NCBI RefSeq assembly: GCF_003710915.1
Contig: NZ_RHHR01000028.1
Location: forward strand, 1-64,000
Source of the DNA: Brevibacillus invocatus
GTDB taxonomy: Bacteria > Bacillota > Bacilli > Brevibacillales > Brevibacillaceae
Reading direction: 5' to 3'
Length of the DNA: 64,000 nucleotides
A program made the position numbers and the translations under genes. This document shows positions 1 through 8,458 of this stretch, piece after piece. Each line of letters starts with the position of its first letter. Positions within the stretch are counted from its first letter, which is position 1. The notes below the pieces were generated by a model. The model was not told the DNA's origin. It saw only the letters and a list, made by a program, of their open reading frames with translations, and searched no databases.

Positions 1-249
1 AAAGTCATGTTTAAGCCGTTTCCGTAAATCTTTCACGGTTGGAATCCGTTCTACGATTCGAGCGACCAAAGAATACAGCATAGCAGCATAATTCAACTCA
101 GTAGGAGCTCCATAGATCGACTTTTTGGAGATAACACAAAGAATCGGATCGATGTCAAGGGTGGAAAAAATCGCTCCAAATCGTTTGGGAGGTTCTAAAT
201 CGAATAATTCTTGTATATCAAACAGGCTTCCTTGTCTTATAATGGACAT
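1..249 (-). CDS. Transposase, N-terminal part (cut by window start)
   Basis: The reverse strand is open from an ATG at 249 to the window edge and gives 83 residues starting MSIIRQGSLF. The later text (GAPTELNYAAMLYSLVARIV...RIPTVKDLRKRL split by a few residues) resembles the N-terminal domain of IS4/IS1182-type DDE transposases found in Brevibacillus. A strong GGAGGTG ribosome site precedes the ATG. The catalytic DDE residues would lie outside the window. Family assignment is from recalled similarity and has not been searched. Confidence 0.7.
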   Translation of the reverse strand, partial: MSIIRQGSLFDIQELFDLEPPKRFGAIFSTLDIDPILCVISKKSIYGAPTELNYAAMLYSLVARIVERIPTVKDLRKRLKHDF

Positions 250-251
250 TG

Positions 252-318
252 GGAGTCACCTCCAGTTCTCATAAGTTTTGGTCGTACTTAACTTATTAGA
301 GATTTGGGGAGGTACTCC
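252..318 (-). promoter_or_regulatory. Inverted repeat that can sequester the transposase ribosome site
   Basis: The ribosome site region (252-263) is nearly complementary to 308-318 (GGAGTACCTCC against GGAGGTGACTCC on the reverse strand, one unpaired base), with a loop of about 44 nt. A transcript entering from outside the element would fold the site away. A transcript starting inside the loop would not contain the upstream arm. A further short hairpin, GAGCCC-GTA-GGGCTC, lies at 342-356. Confidence 0.4.
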
Positions 319-458
319 TTTTTCTATGCTCAAAAAACCTTGAGCCCGTAGGGCTCTAATTTATGAAATTGATTCACTTAAGTAAAACCAGAAGAAAAAG
401 GAAGCTAGTATGGAATGATTGTCTCAAAATTATGATGTAAAATCGAAAACGCTAATTG

Positions 459-487
459 TTGACACCGCCAACGCAATTCACTATACT
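459..487 (+). promoter_or_regulatory. Sigma-A promoter of the tyrS leader
   Basis: TTGACA at 459-464, a 17-nt spacer, and TATACT at 482-487. Transcription would begin near 494, just ahead of the T-box leader. Confidence 0.8.
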
Positions 488-509
488 GACTTTAATTTGA
501 TATGCGACA

Positions 510-760
510 TACGTTGAAAGAGCCCAGTAGCAGCTTGATCCCTGTTCTAGAAAGCCGGGGGTGATGGAACCCGGTACACATCAAGCGAGCGAATTACACT
601 CTGGAGTATCTCGGGTAATGCCGAGCGGAATGGCGAACGATACTTCGCCAAAGAGTGGCACGAATGGCAAGCAACTGCGCGAAGTCCATTGGTGCAAGCT
701 GGGTGGTAACACGGTTATTCAATCGTCCCTGTGTCTACAATAGACAAGGGACGATTTTCT
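510..760 (+). promoter_or_regulatory. T-box riboswitch (tyrosine) in the tyrS leader
   Basis: The leader between the promoter and tyrS holds a T-box-like antiterminator sequence (GGGTGGTAACACGG, about 701-714) preceded by 'AAGTCCATTGGTGCAAGC'. It is followed by a strong terminator hairpin. UAC triplets, the expected tyrosine specifier, occur at about 571 and 587, and I cannot decide which sits in the specifier loop. Uncharged tRNA-Tyr would stabilise the antiterminator and let tyrS be transcribed. Confidence 0.85.
719..760 (+). terminator. Terminator of the T-box leader
   Basis: AATCGTCCCTGTGTCTA and TAGACAAGGGACGATT form a long stem around a short loop, followed by TTTTCT. This is the regulated terminator of the T-box switch. 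Confidence 0.85.
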
Positions 761-788
761 ATTTCAACGCGCAAAAATGAGGGAGTGT

Positions 789-2054
789 ATGGCTGTGAAC
801 ATTATCGACGAGCTTCAATGGCGCGATGCCATCAATCAACAGACGGATGCTGAAGGGCTTCGTGAATTGACCGAACAAAAATCGATCTCGCTTTACTGTG
901 GTGTGGACCCGACGGGTGACAGCATGCACATTGGCCACTTGATCCCGTTCATCGTGCTGAAACGCTTCCAGCTCGCTGGCCACCGTCCCGTCATTTTGAT
1001 CGGTGGTGCAACCGGAACCATCGGAGATCCAAGCGGTCGTCAGTCCGAGCGTTCCCTGCAAACGCTGGAACAAGTCCAGGACAACGTAGATGCCCTGACT
1101 GAGCAAATGAAAAAGCTGTTCGTGACAGAAGGCGACAACCAAATCCGACTGGTCAACAATTACGACTGGACACATAAAATCAACGTTATCGAATTTTTGC
1201 GCGATTACGGGAAAAACTTCAGCATCAATGCGATGCTTGCCAAGGATGTCGTGGCGAGCAGACTCGATAGCGGGATTTCCTTTACAGAGTTCTCCTACCA
1301 AATCCTGCAGTCGCTCGACTACTTGCATCTGTACAAACACGAAGACGTTCAGCTGCAAATCGGCGGTTCCGACCAATGGGGCAACATTACCAGCGGTCTC
1401 GATTTGATCCGTAAAAAAGAAGGTCCTGAGGCAAAGGCGTTCGGTCTTACCATTCCGCTCATGTTGAAAGCAGATGGCACCAAATTCGGGAAAACAGCGG
1501 GAGGAGCAGTATGGCTGGATCCGAACAAGACAACGCCATTCGAGTTCTACCAGTTCTGGGCAAATACCGATGACCGCGATGTGGTGAAATACCTGAAATA
1601 CTTTACGTTCTTGTCCAAAGAGCAAATTGACGAACTGGCTGAAAAGGTCCAGACTGAGCCGCATAAACGCGAAGCGCAAAAGATGCTGGCAGAGGAAATG
1701 ACGCGATTTGTGCACGGAGAGGAATTACTGGATCAGGCCAAGCGCATTACCGCTGCTTTGTTCACAGGAGATATCAAATCTCTGACGGCAGACGAGATCG
1801 AGCAAGGCTTTAAAGAGATGCCGACGTTTGAAGCAACGAAGGAATCGAAAAACATCGTCGACTGGCTGGTAGATCTGGGCATTGAGCCATCCAAGCGTCA
1901 AGCGCGCGAGGACATCACCAATGGTGCGATTTCCATGAATGGCGAACGAGTCAGTGATCTCGGACTTGAAGTGACCGCTGACCTGGCGATTGGCGGCCGA
2001 TTCATCATTATTCGCAAGGGCAAGAAAAATTACAGCTTGGTGAAAATCGTATAG
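789..2054 (+). CDS. tyrS: Tyrosine--tRNA ligase
   Basis: Charges tRNA-Tyr in the cytoplasm. The 421-residue product has the class I signature HIGH at residues 47-50, a KFGKT motif in place of KMSKS, and a C-terminal S4-like RNA-binding domain (SMNGERVSDLGLE region), all typical of bacterial TyrRS (usual length about 420). An upstream in-frame ATG at 777 is possible, but GAGGGAGTG sits 5-12 nt before the ATG at 789, so I chose 789. It is controlled by the T-box leader immediately upstream and ends at a terminator. Confidence 0.97.
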   Translation: MAVNIIDELQWRDAINQQTDAEGLRELTEQKSISLYCGVDPTGDSMHIGHLIPFIVLKRFQLAGHRPVILIGGATGTIGDPSGRQSERSLQTLEQVQDNVDALTEQMKKLFVTEGDNQIRLVNNYDWTHKINVIEFLRDYGKNFSINAMLAKDVVASRLDSGISFTEFSYQILQSLDYLHLYKHEDVQLQIGGSDQWGNITSGLDLIRKKEGPEAKAFGLTIPLMLKADGTKFGKTAGGAVWLDPNKTTPFEFYQFWANTDDRDVVKYLKYFTFLSKEQIDELAEKVQTEPHKREAQKMLAEEMTRFVHGEELLDQAKRITAALFTGDIKSLTADEIEQGFKEMPTFEATKESKNIVDWLVDLGIEPSKRQAREDITNGAISMNGERVSDLGLEVTADLAIGGRFIIIRKGKKNYSLVKIV

Positions 2055-2070
2055 AAGGCTGTATATAGGA

Positions 2071-2120
2071 AGCCCTTCTCCCGAAAGCGTGATGATTCAA
2101 TGGGGGAAGGGCTATTTGTT
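2071..2120 (+). terminator. Terminator after tyrS
   Basis: AGCCCTTCTCCC (2071-2082) pairs with GGGGGAAGGGCT (2102-2113) and is followed by ATTTGTT. It lies just beside the 3' end of the convergent degV gene and may serve both. Confidence 0.7.
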
Positions 2121-2122
2121 AT

Positions 2123-2974
2123 CTACGTATTTCGCCAAGTAAGAGCCAGCGTACCCATTCCTGCATGTGCCCCAATCGTGGAGCTAATGGGTACGATCAA
2201 CACTTCCACATCGGAATACTTGGTTGTGATCATCTCTTTTAACTCAAGCGCTTTTTCTAGAACATGGCCATGCAAAATCTGCACATGCGTCACAGAATGG
2301 CTTTGTCTTGCCCTTTCTAGCTGCTTCAGCATAGACTTTATCGCTTTGCCCTGAGTACGGACCTTTTCATAGATCTAAAAGTGCCCATCCTTGATTTGGA
2401 TGATCGGTTTTATTTGCAGCAGATTGCCAATGAAATATTGCATACCGCTCATGCGGCCACCCTTATAAAATTGGTCGAGACTTCCCACCATGATGTAGTT
2501 CTCCACCATTTTGTATTCCTCGCGCAGCGTCATAGCGATTTCCCGATAGTCTTTTCCTTGTCGGTGTAGCTCGATTCCCTTTAAGATCATCGCCGTGATC
2601 GGATAGGACATCAGCTTGGAATCTACATGCTCTACAGGGAAGTCGACCATCTTGGCAGCGTTTACACTAGCGTTGTACGTGCCGCTCAGGTTGGAGGAAA
2701 GGTGGACAGCGATCGCACAGTCATACTCTTCCTTCAATTGTTCAAACAGAGTAACAAATTTGCCGATGGATGGCTGTGAAGTTTTGGGGGCATAATCGGC
2801 CTGGGTAATTTTTTGGTAGAGCTGTTCGGGAGTTAGATCGACCCCGTCTTCGTATGTTTCCTCTTCAAAAATGATCTCCAGTGGAACGATGTAGATGTCG
2901 TGCTCTTCCAGAATTGGGTCGGGTATGAAAGCAGTGCTGTCAGTAACCCAGGCTATTTTTTTCTTCAAAAACAT
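2123..2974 (-). pseudogene. DegV family fatty-acid-binding protein, broken by an in-frame TAG
   Basis: Read through the stop, the product is about 283 residues, the normal DegV length. The N-terminus is typical (KKKIAWVTDSTA), followed by the fold segments TSQPS, HLSSNLSGTYN and GGRMSG. DegV proteins bind a fatty acid and, in Gram-positives, act as FakB partners of the FakA fatty acid kinase. TAG at 2375-2377 (codon 200) stops the frame between IQIKDGHF and IYEKVRTQG. The next 84 codons are in the same frame and continue the family pattern, so a single substitution explains it. The start may be ATG 2974 or, better spaced from GGGGGAGG, TTG 2968. It could be a sequencing error. Confidence 0.8.
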
Positions 2975-3128
2975 GTCCTCCCCCATAAAAGTAGAAAGCA
3001 ACCTAGTACCTCTATCATACTATGAATATGTCGAGTTATGTCGAAATAATAGGGAATTTAGTGAACAATTGGGAGGGAATGATTGGTAGACAACCCCTTG
3101 CCCCAGATCATACGAGGTTCAGAGGACG

Positions 3129-3608
3129 TTATGGGGTAGCGTACTGGATGGGATTTGCGTATTGACGAGGTGTGCCGTAATAGCCGATTTGGTTAAATGC
3201 CGGATACGTCGATGTGAACTTCAGCATGATGGGGGCGTCAAGCAGCGTCGGATAGTGCGCATAAAAAGGCAGGTCTCCGTAGACGATTGCTTGCAGCGCC
3301 AACCCCATCTCTTTCTGGAAGATCCCGAATCGACGCTGTGCGACCTCACTTGTAAATTCACCGCCATCTACGTAAGCTTTGCCGAGCAACACGAACCGAC
3401 CGTGTACATCGATGCGCCATTCCGCAATGACTTCATCCCGCATCTTCCAGTTGATAGACGAATCGTCATAGGTATACCCAATCGACAAAAACAGATCACC
3501 CGTCGTATCGGAATGGGTGAGCGTATAGGTTCGATGCTCGACGGGCTGGGCAGAGGTTGCGGGAGGTATGAGCTTGACGGACAATTTTTGCGGGTTGAAA
3601 GGGGTCAT
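3129..3608 (-). CDS. Stay-green domain protein
   Basis: A 159-residue protein starting MTPFNPQKLSVK, with RYTLTHSDTTGDLFLSIG-like and MRDEVIAEW segments that match the bacterial stay-green (SGR) domain. Plant members dechelate magnesium from chlorophyll; the bacterial role is unknown. The ATG at 3608 follows AGGAGG at 6 nt spacing and is preferred over the upstream ATG at 3641. The tail is rich in Tyr, Gln and Pro. Single-gene unit, convergent with nothing obvious. Confidence 0.75.
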   Translation of the reverse strand: MTPFNPQKLSVKLIPPATSAQPVEHRTYTLTHSDTTGDLFLSIGYTYDDSSINWKMRDEVIAEWRIDVHGRFVLLGKAYVDGGEFTSEVAQRRFGIFQKEMGLALQAIVYGDLPFYAHYPTLLDAPIMLKFTSTYPAFNQIGYYGTPRQYANPIQYATP

Positions 3609-3671
3609 TGAATCCTCCTGACGAAAGACATGTATCTGCAAGATTGTTCCACACGCACGTGGGAGAGAGCA

Positions 3672-3791
3672 GAGAGGCGGATTACGATATCGTATGTAGG
3701 ATATGGTCCAGATGGCTGGATGTTTGCCTATGAGTTACCTGTGCAAATAATGCCGGAAAGAGTGGGGGGAACAGTCACCATTAGAAAGTGA
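3672..3791 (+). pseudogene. Possible C-terminal coding remnant
   Basis: A frame ending at TGA 3789-3791 reads YVGYGPDGWMFAYELPVQ followed by IMPERVGGTVTIRK, which has the composition of a real protein end. No start codon with a ribosome site can be found, and the frame runs into the upstream region of the stay-green gene. Weakly supported. Confidence 0.25.
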
Positions 3792-3870
3792 CTGTAGATA
3801 CTATCCGACTTGACTGTTGGTTACTTATGATGAACAAATGTCCGATTAAAATAAGGATGGAGTGATCATC

Positions 3871-5724
3871 ATGTCCAAACAGAACAAGTTGTTAATCTGG
3901 ATCGCGCATGTATGGACGTGTTTTCTATTAGCCCTTTTCCCTTGTGCCGCAAATGCGAGCGAAATGTCTAAAAGTAATCTCCCTGCACAAAATATCGAAG
4001 GCTTCGCGGATGCTTTTTTCCGAGACAGGCTCCAAAAACAGATTCCCGGAGCCATTGTCGTTGTAGTGGAGGATGGACATATCGCTTTAAAGAAGGGGTA
4101 TGGATTCGCCGATGTTGAAAAAAACAGGAGAATGGATCCGGAAAAAACATGGTTTCCTGTTGGTTCCATTTCAAAATTGTTTACGGCTACCGCTGCCATG
4201 CAACTCTATGACAAAGGACTTGTTGGTCTTGAGGGTGATGTAAATCAATATGTGCAGGACGCTGATATCAAGGCAATGCTCAATCAACCTCTGACAGTTC
4301 ATCATCTGTTAACACATACAGGAGGATTTGGTGATCGGAATTTAGGAGCAGCGGTAAGAGAACTACGTGACCAGCTGCCGCTTCGGGAAGACATCAAGCA
4401 GCATGTAGCTCCCATTCGGCCACCCGGTCAAGAAATGATGTACGACAATTCCGGTATGCAATTTTTGGGGTATGTGGTCGAGTCGGTGGCAAAAATGCCT
4501 TTCAATGATTACATGACAAATCATGTTTTCAAGCCGCTAAACATGAGGACCAGTACGTTTCGAGCGACACCGGATCTTTTAACGAAAATCGCAACAGGCT
4601 ATCAAGGATCGAATGGGATTTACAAGCCCTATCCTACATATGTCTTGAAAAGCCAAGACGCTCCACAGGGCGGTTTATTGACTACGGGCGCTGACATCGC
4701 CAGGTTTATGCTCAGTCATTTGGAGCAAACGCCTGAAATTCTAAAAAAAGAGACGTACGAGCTGATGCACAGGCAGCAATATTCTTATGACCACAGAGTA
4801 CCCGGTGTTGGATACGGATTTTGGCAAAATAGATGGAACGGGGTAGACGCAATTGGTCACAATGGCGATCTTCCAGGCTTTCGGTCGGCAATGTGGCTTC
4901 TTCCAGACAAACATGCAGGATTGTTTGTTGCCATAAATGGTGATTCTGGAGCCGAATTGCGAAATGAGCTGATGAACGCATTTATCACAACGTTTTACTC
5001 GGAAGAAAAGGACCTGAGTAAACCGGCTTCTTTGTTTCAAGGAGATGCGCTGCCTGACCTATCCGGGACTTACCGATACAACCGGTATACGGAGCATACT
5101 TTTGAAAAGCTGAACTTGCTGCTCTCGCCTAAAGAAATAAAAGTGAATATGATCGATCAAGGAGAGTACAACGTCAACCTGTTTCCGGATCAACGCTTCA
5201 GGCAAATAGATTCGTCATTGCTGAAGAGTGATGAAGGAAATTACGTGGCTGTAAAAAGGGAAAACAATGGAGAAATCCGCTCTTTGCAGCTATACAGCCA
5301 CTTGACGGGTTCCATTATCGTGAACAAAATAACATGGTTTGAGAGTGCGACTTTCCATCTGTTCCTGTTTGCGGTCTTCTCATGTCTATTTCTTATTTTA
5401 ACGCTGTGGGGAATAGCAAAATTTATCAAACGAAAACCGCGTCAGCCGTTTGATCTTTTCATCTGGATCGCCAATGTGTTACATCTCGTTTTCATCGCGG
5501 GGCTAGTTGGTAGTATCGCTTCCATACCATCATTTGAGTATGAATTTGGAATTCCAAAGCCAATAACCTCTATCTTAACGATCCCACTGATCGCCCTTAG
5601 TCTGTCCGTGATCACAAGTTTGTTGTGGTTAAAAACTAGAAAAAAAAGCGGGTACTATTTTTTTAGCATTACATTACAGGTCTGTTTTTTTGTGTTCCTC
5701 TCTTATTGGCGCCTTTTGCCCTGA
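3871..5724 (+). CDS. Serine hydrolase of the beta-lactamase/PBP4* family with C-terminal membrane domain
   Basis: The 617-residue protein begins with a signal peptide (hydrophobic residues about 8-29, ending ANAS). The catalytic domain carries SISK (S99, K102), YDN (191-193) and a late HNGD box, the three motifs of class C beta-lactamase-like hydrolases. The last 120 or so residues hold about four membrane helices, so the enzyme is probably anchored on the outer face of the membrane. Likely substrate is a cell-wall or D-amino-acid peptide or ester; the sequence does not settle this. ATG 3871 is chosen because GGATGGAG lies 8 nt upstream; an in-frame GTG at 3862 overlaps that site. Followed by a strong terminator. 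Confidence 0.85.
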   Translation: MSKQNKLLIWIAHVWTCFLLALFPCAANASEMSKSNLPAQNIEGFADAFFRDRLQKQIPGAIVVVVEDGHIALKKGYGFADVEKNRRMDPEKTWFPVGSISKLFTATAAMQLYDKGLVGLEGDVNQYVQDADIKAMLNQPLTVHHLLTHTGGFGDRNLGAAVRELRDQLPLREDIKQHVAPIRPPGQEMMYDNSGMQFLGYVVESVAKMPFNDYMTNHVFKPLNMRTSTFRATPDLLTKIATGYQGSNGIYKPYPTYVLKSQDAPQGGLLTTGADIARFMLSHLEQTPEILKKETYELMHRQQYSYDHRVPGVGYGFWQNRWNGVDAIGHNGDLPGFRSAMWLLPDKHAGLFVAINGDSGAELRNELMNAFITTFYSEEKDLSKPASLFQGDALPDLSGTYRYNRYTEHTFEKLNLLLSPKEIKVNMIDQGEYNVNLFPDQRFRQIDSSLLKSDEGNYVAVKRENNGEIRSLQLYSHLTGSIIVNKITWFESATFHLFLFAVFSCLFLILTLWGIAKFIKRKPRQPFDLFIWIANVLHLVFIAGLVGSIASIPSFEYEFGIPKPITSILTIPLIALSLSVITSLLWLKTRKKSGYYFFSITLQVCFFVFLSYWRLLP

Positions 5725-5727
5725 CTC

Positions 5728-5758
5728 AATCCGTGGACTCGTCCACGGATTTTTTTTA
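5728..5758 (+). terminator. Terminator after the serine hydrolase
   Basis: Perfect stem CCGTGGAC-TC-GTCCACGG (5731-5748) followed by a run of eight to nine T. Confidence 0.9.
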
Positions 5759-5853
5759 GTAGGTGCTATATGTATTTTTTGTATGTTACGATAATAATTA
5801 GGGAATTACGATCACAAGCATCCGGAAAATGAAGAGAATGGTGATAGAAAGCA

Positions 5854-7035
5854 ATGCAGCCATATGTAAATAGCAGGGACTGGTTTTGGGCCGATACGGC
5901 TATTTTCGGAGGGCGCACTTTTTGGTGGGTCTTAATTTTTTATTTCACGATTGTAAACTCTAATAACGGCAGTATCTCTCTGACCCAAATCCTCATGATG
6001 GTTGCCGTATTTCTAATTCCGCAATTGTTTTGGACACCTAGGAATATGAGCCCAATCGGGTTTTGTTTTACAGAATTGATTTTCGGAGGCTCCTATCATG
6101 TTTACACAATGATGAATTTGCAGGCGTATGATAATTCCTTTTGTTTTTCTACATTGGTTTTAGGGTTTATTTCTACTCCTAAACTCATGCTCCTCACTGC
6201 ACCCGTTTCTGTTTTTCTTGAATTGATCCCGGTCATGTTTAACGCGTACTCTTTACAAGAAAGCTTCGATGGGATGGTGTATGCGACTTTGTTGTATGGT
6301 TTAGGCTTCTGTTTTAATCGGATTATACAAACAAATGAAAAAACGAAAAAATTGCTGAATGAAATTGAAGTAAAGAACAGAAAATTAAGCGACTATGCGA
6401 ATGAGGTTGAACAGATTACCTTGTTAAAAGAACGTAACCGGGTGGCAAGAGATTTGCACGATTTCTTGGGACATACATTGGTTTCGGTTGCAACGGCTTT
6501 AGATGTCGCCATCAAGACGGTGGAAAAGGACCCTGCGGGAACCAAGAAAAGACTGGCTGAGCTTCGAACGGTAACGAAAAACGGACTGGATGAAATCAGA
6601 CGAAGTATTCATCATCTTTCTTCAGAAGATCAGCTCTCCTTTTTGGAGCGAATGAAGCAACTCATTCAGGAACTGTCTGCATGTACCGAAACCAAAATGG
6701 CATTGACCGTTTTCGGCAACGAAGTAAACATGGACAACCGAATGAAAGAAGGGATGATTCGTTGTTTTCAGGAATCGTACACCAATGCAATAAAGCATGG
6801 AAAAGCATCTGAAATAAAGGTTCAGATTCGTTACACGGATACTTGTTTCGAAATGAAGATTTACGACAATGGAATCGGTGGACAAAACATAAAACCAGGT
6901 TTTGGGCTGACTGGCATGAAAAAAAGAGTAGAGGATCTTGGAGGTACAATGGAATATCAAACAACGGTGGATAAAGGGTTTGATATAGTCTTTCAAGTTC
7001 CCCGCAAGGAGTTGAAAAGTGATGAACGCAATTAA
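5854..7035 (+). CDS. Sensor histidine kinase, NarL/DesK type
   Basis: A 393-residue membrane kinase. The first 150 residues contain several hydrophobic helices. A short coiled coil (about 155-190) leads to the HisKA_3 box RVARDLHDFLGHTL, with H202 as the phosphoacceptor, then an ATPase domain with DNGIGG and GFGLTGMKKR. No extracellular ligand domain is evident, so the signal is probably sensed in the membrane. The stop lies 14 nt inside the following response regulator gene, so the two are translationally coupled. The ribosome site is weak. Confidence 0.9.
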   Translation: MQPYVNSRDWFWADTAIFGGRTFWWVLIFYFTIVNSNNGSISLTQILMMVAVFLIPQLFWTPRNMSPIGFCFTELIFGGSYHVYTMMNLQAYDNSFCFSTLVLGFISTPKLMLLTAPVSVFLELIPVMFNAYSLQESFDGMVYATLLYGLGFCFNRIIQTNEKTKKLLNEIEVKNRKLSDYANEVEQITLLKERNRVARDLHDFLGHTLVSVATALDVAIKTVEKDPAGTKKRLAELRTVTKNGLDEIRRSIHHLSSEDQLSFLERMKQLIQELSACTETKMALTVFGNEVNMDNRMKEGMIRCFQESYTNAIKHGKASEIKVQIRYTDTCFEMKIYDNGIGGQNIKPGFGLTGMKKRVEDLGGTMEYQTTVDKGFDIVFQVPRKELKSDERN

Positions 7036-7669
7036 ATGTTTAATCGTAGAGAATGAAAAGATTGTACGGGAGAGCTTGGCCATTCTCTTGAACATGGAGG
7101 AAGACATTGAGGTTGTGGGAACGTCGGAAAATGGGGCCGATGCTTTAGCATTCTGCGAACGTATATTGCCAGATATCATTCTTATGGATGTACACATGCC
7201 GGTCATGGATGGAGTGGAAGCGACCAAACTGATCAAGAATAGATGGCCTCAAATAAAAGTAATCATGTTAACGAACCATCAGGATGTCGAGTATGTCTTG
7301 GCTGCACTGGGTCATGGAGCAGAGGGCTATTTATTGAAAGCAATCAGTCCGGAAAATTTAAGCGGAGGAATACGGCTTGTCCTTCAAGGAGGCACGTTGA
7401 TTCCTCAGCATGTAGCGAGGGATATCTTACGGGAGATCACGGACCTCCGAAAGCAAACAGAAAAGGCTGGCAACGCCTATAATCTTTCAGATCGAGAACT
7501 CGAGATTCTGACTTTGGCATCCAAAGGTTTAAACAATAAAGAAATTAGCCAAAAATTATTTTTATCGCACGGCACTGTGAAAAATTACATATCTAATATT
7601 TACTCCAAAATGGAAGTAAGGGATCGGAAAGAAGCCACGAGCAAGGCGCTTGATGAAGGTATTCTTTAG
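7022..7669 (+). CDS. Response regulator, LuxR/NarL family
   Basis: A 215-residue protein with an N-terminal receiver domain (D56 in ILMDVHMP is the phosphorylation site) and a C-terminal LuxR-type helix-turn-helix (LSDRELEILTLASKGLNNKE, about 150-210). ATG 7022 is preferred over GTG 7019 because AAGGAG lies 9 nt upstream. It overlaps the kinase gene by 14 nt. The target is unknown; the upstream serine hydrolase is separated from the pair by a terminator. Confidence 0.92.
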   Translation: MNAIKCLIVENEKIVRESLAILLNMEEDIEVVGTSENGADALAFCERILPDIILMDVHMPVMDGVEATKLIKNRWPQIKVIMLTNHQDVEYVLAALGHGAEGYLLKAISPENLSGGIRLVLQGGTLIPQHVARDILREITDLRKQTEKAGNAYNLSDRELEILTLASKGLNNKEISQKLFLSHGTVKNYISNIYSKMEVRDRKEATSKALDEGIL

Positions 7670-7899
7670 CGGATACAGGATGTAACCGTAACCGTAATAC
7701 AGCAATCGAGGACACCCTATAACCGAGTGTCAGTGTTCCTTCCGCGACATGAGCGACGGCTAATGTTTCCAATACAGCCAATCAGAAGAAATCGAAACGG
7801 CTGCTTCGCTTTTTCCTTTTTTCATCGTGTAAATTCCGATTTACGGAAACGTTTTGGCTATATATAACCATCAGACTGGTACTCAAGTAGGGAGCAAAC
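7670..7899. other. Intergenic, no gene supported
   Basis: No convincing frame. A reverse-strand reading from ATG about 7825 (MKKGKSEAAVS...) stops after 21 codons, and the sequence beyond it, which would encode YYGYGYILYP, is separated by further stops. It may be another decayed small gene. A short inverted repeat TTCCG-ATTTA-CGGAA lies near 7835-7850. Confidence 0.3.
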
Positions 7900-8190
7900 T
7901 TAAAAGGAGCACTCGGACTTCTCTCCGCCGTCCTCTAAGCCATTCCGCGAACTGTTGTTTTGGGCGGTGCAACTGACAGGGTCGTTCCGCATAAAGAAAA
8001 CGTTCCCGTCCAAATTTTTTCGACCTTCCCCAACTCGGATCAAGACCAGCAGGACTTCAAAGATGGGTAGTACGATGTGGACATTCAGCCGTTTTTCACC
8101 AGCAATCCGGTTCTAACCATTACCTGGAAGGACGGGAATGGCAAGGAGCATAAAGAGATCATCGAACTGACCCTCCAACAATCGAGGTGA
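7900..8190 (+). pseudogene. Remnant of a small secreted protein (two in-frame stops)
   Basis: One frame of 97 codons reads LKGALGLLSAVL, stop, AIPRTVVLGGATDRVVPHKE..., stop, YDVDIQPFFTSNPVLTITW, then KDGNGKEHKEIIELTLQQSR and a final TGA at 8188-8190. Stops are TAA at 7936-7938 and TAG at 8068-8070. The head looks like a signal peptide and the rest like a folded secreted domain. AGGGAG precedes the TTA at 7900 at 5-6 nt, so a TTG start may have been lost too. No family recognised. Confidence 0.5.
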
Positions 8191-8204
8191 ACAATCCAAA
8201 AAAG

Positions 8205-8243
8205 TCAAAGCACAGCCTGATGTTGAGAGGGCTGTGCTTTTTC
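8205..8243 (+). terminator. Bidirectional terminator
   Basis: AAAGCACAGCC (8207-8217) pairs with GGCTGTGCTTT (8229-8240), with T-rich and A-rich flanks on the two sides. It separates two gene remnants that point toward each other, which supports both having once been genes. Confidence 0.75.
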
Positions 8244-8250
8244 CTGTTGT

Positions 8251-8398
8251 TCAACTGATCCACGTGATATCCGCTTGTGTCACCTTCCATTGATTGTCTA
8301 TCCATTTCACCACGACTTTGGTGCCAAGGCTGCGCGTGCATCTTTCCTTTTTCAATCTGAAAGGATAAAATTTTATCCATCATGATGTCTGCTTGCAT
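8251..8398 (-). pseudogene. C-terminal remnant of a small protein, frameshifted
   Basis: On the reverse strand one frame ends GTKVVVKWIDNQWKVTQADI then TWIS and TGA (8253-8251), which looks like a genuine beta-rich protein end. A natural upstream part, MDKILSFQIEKGKMHAQ, lies in another frame, so a frameshift near 8325 is likely. No ribosome site is seen before it. Family unknown. Confidence 0.4.
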
Positions 8399-8458
8399 CT
8401 CATACGGGATCGGGGAGAGAGAAGCTATTGAGAGAGAAGGCCTGGATGGGGTGAATGA

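Noticed and set aside
759-1715. 318-codon reverse frame
   Set aside because: Lies antisense inside tyrS, has no ribosome site and no recognisable protein; a codon-bias shadow.
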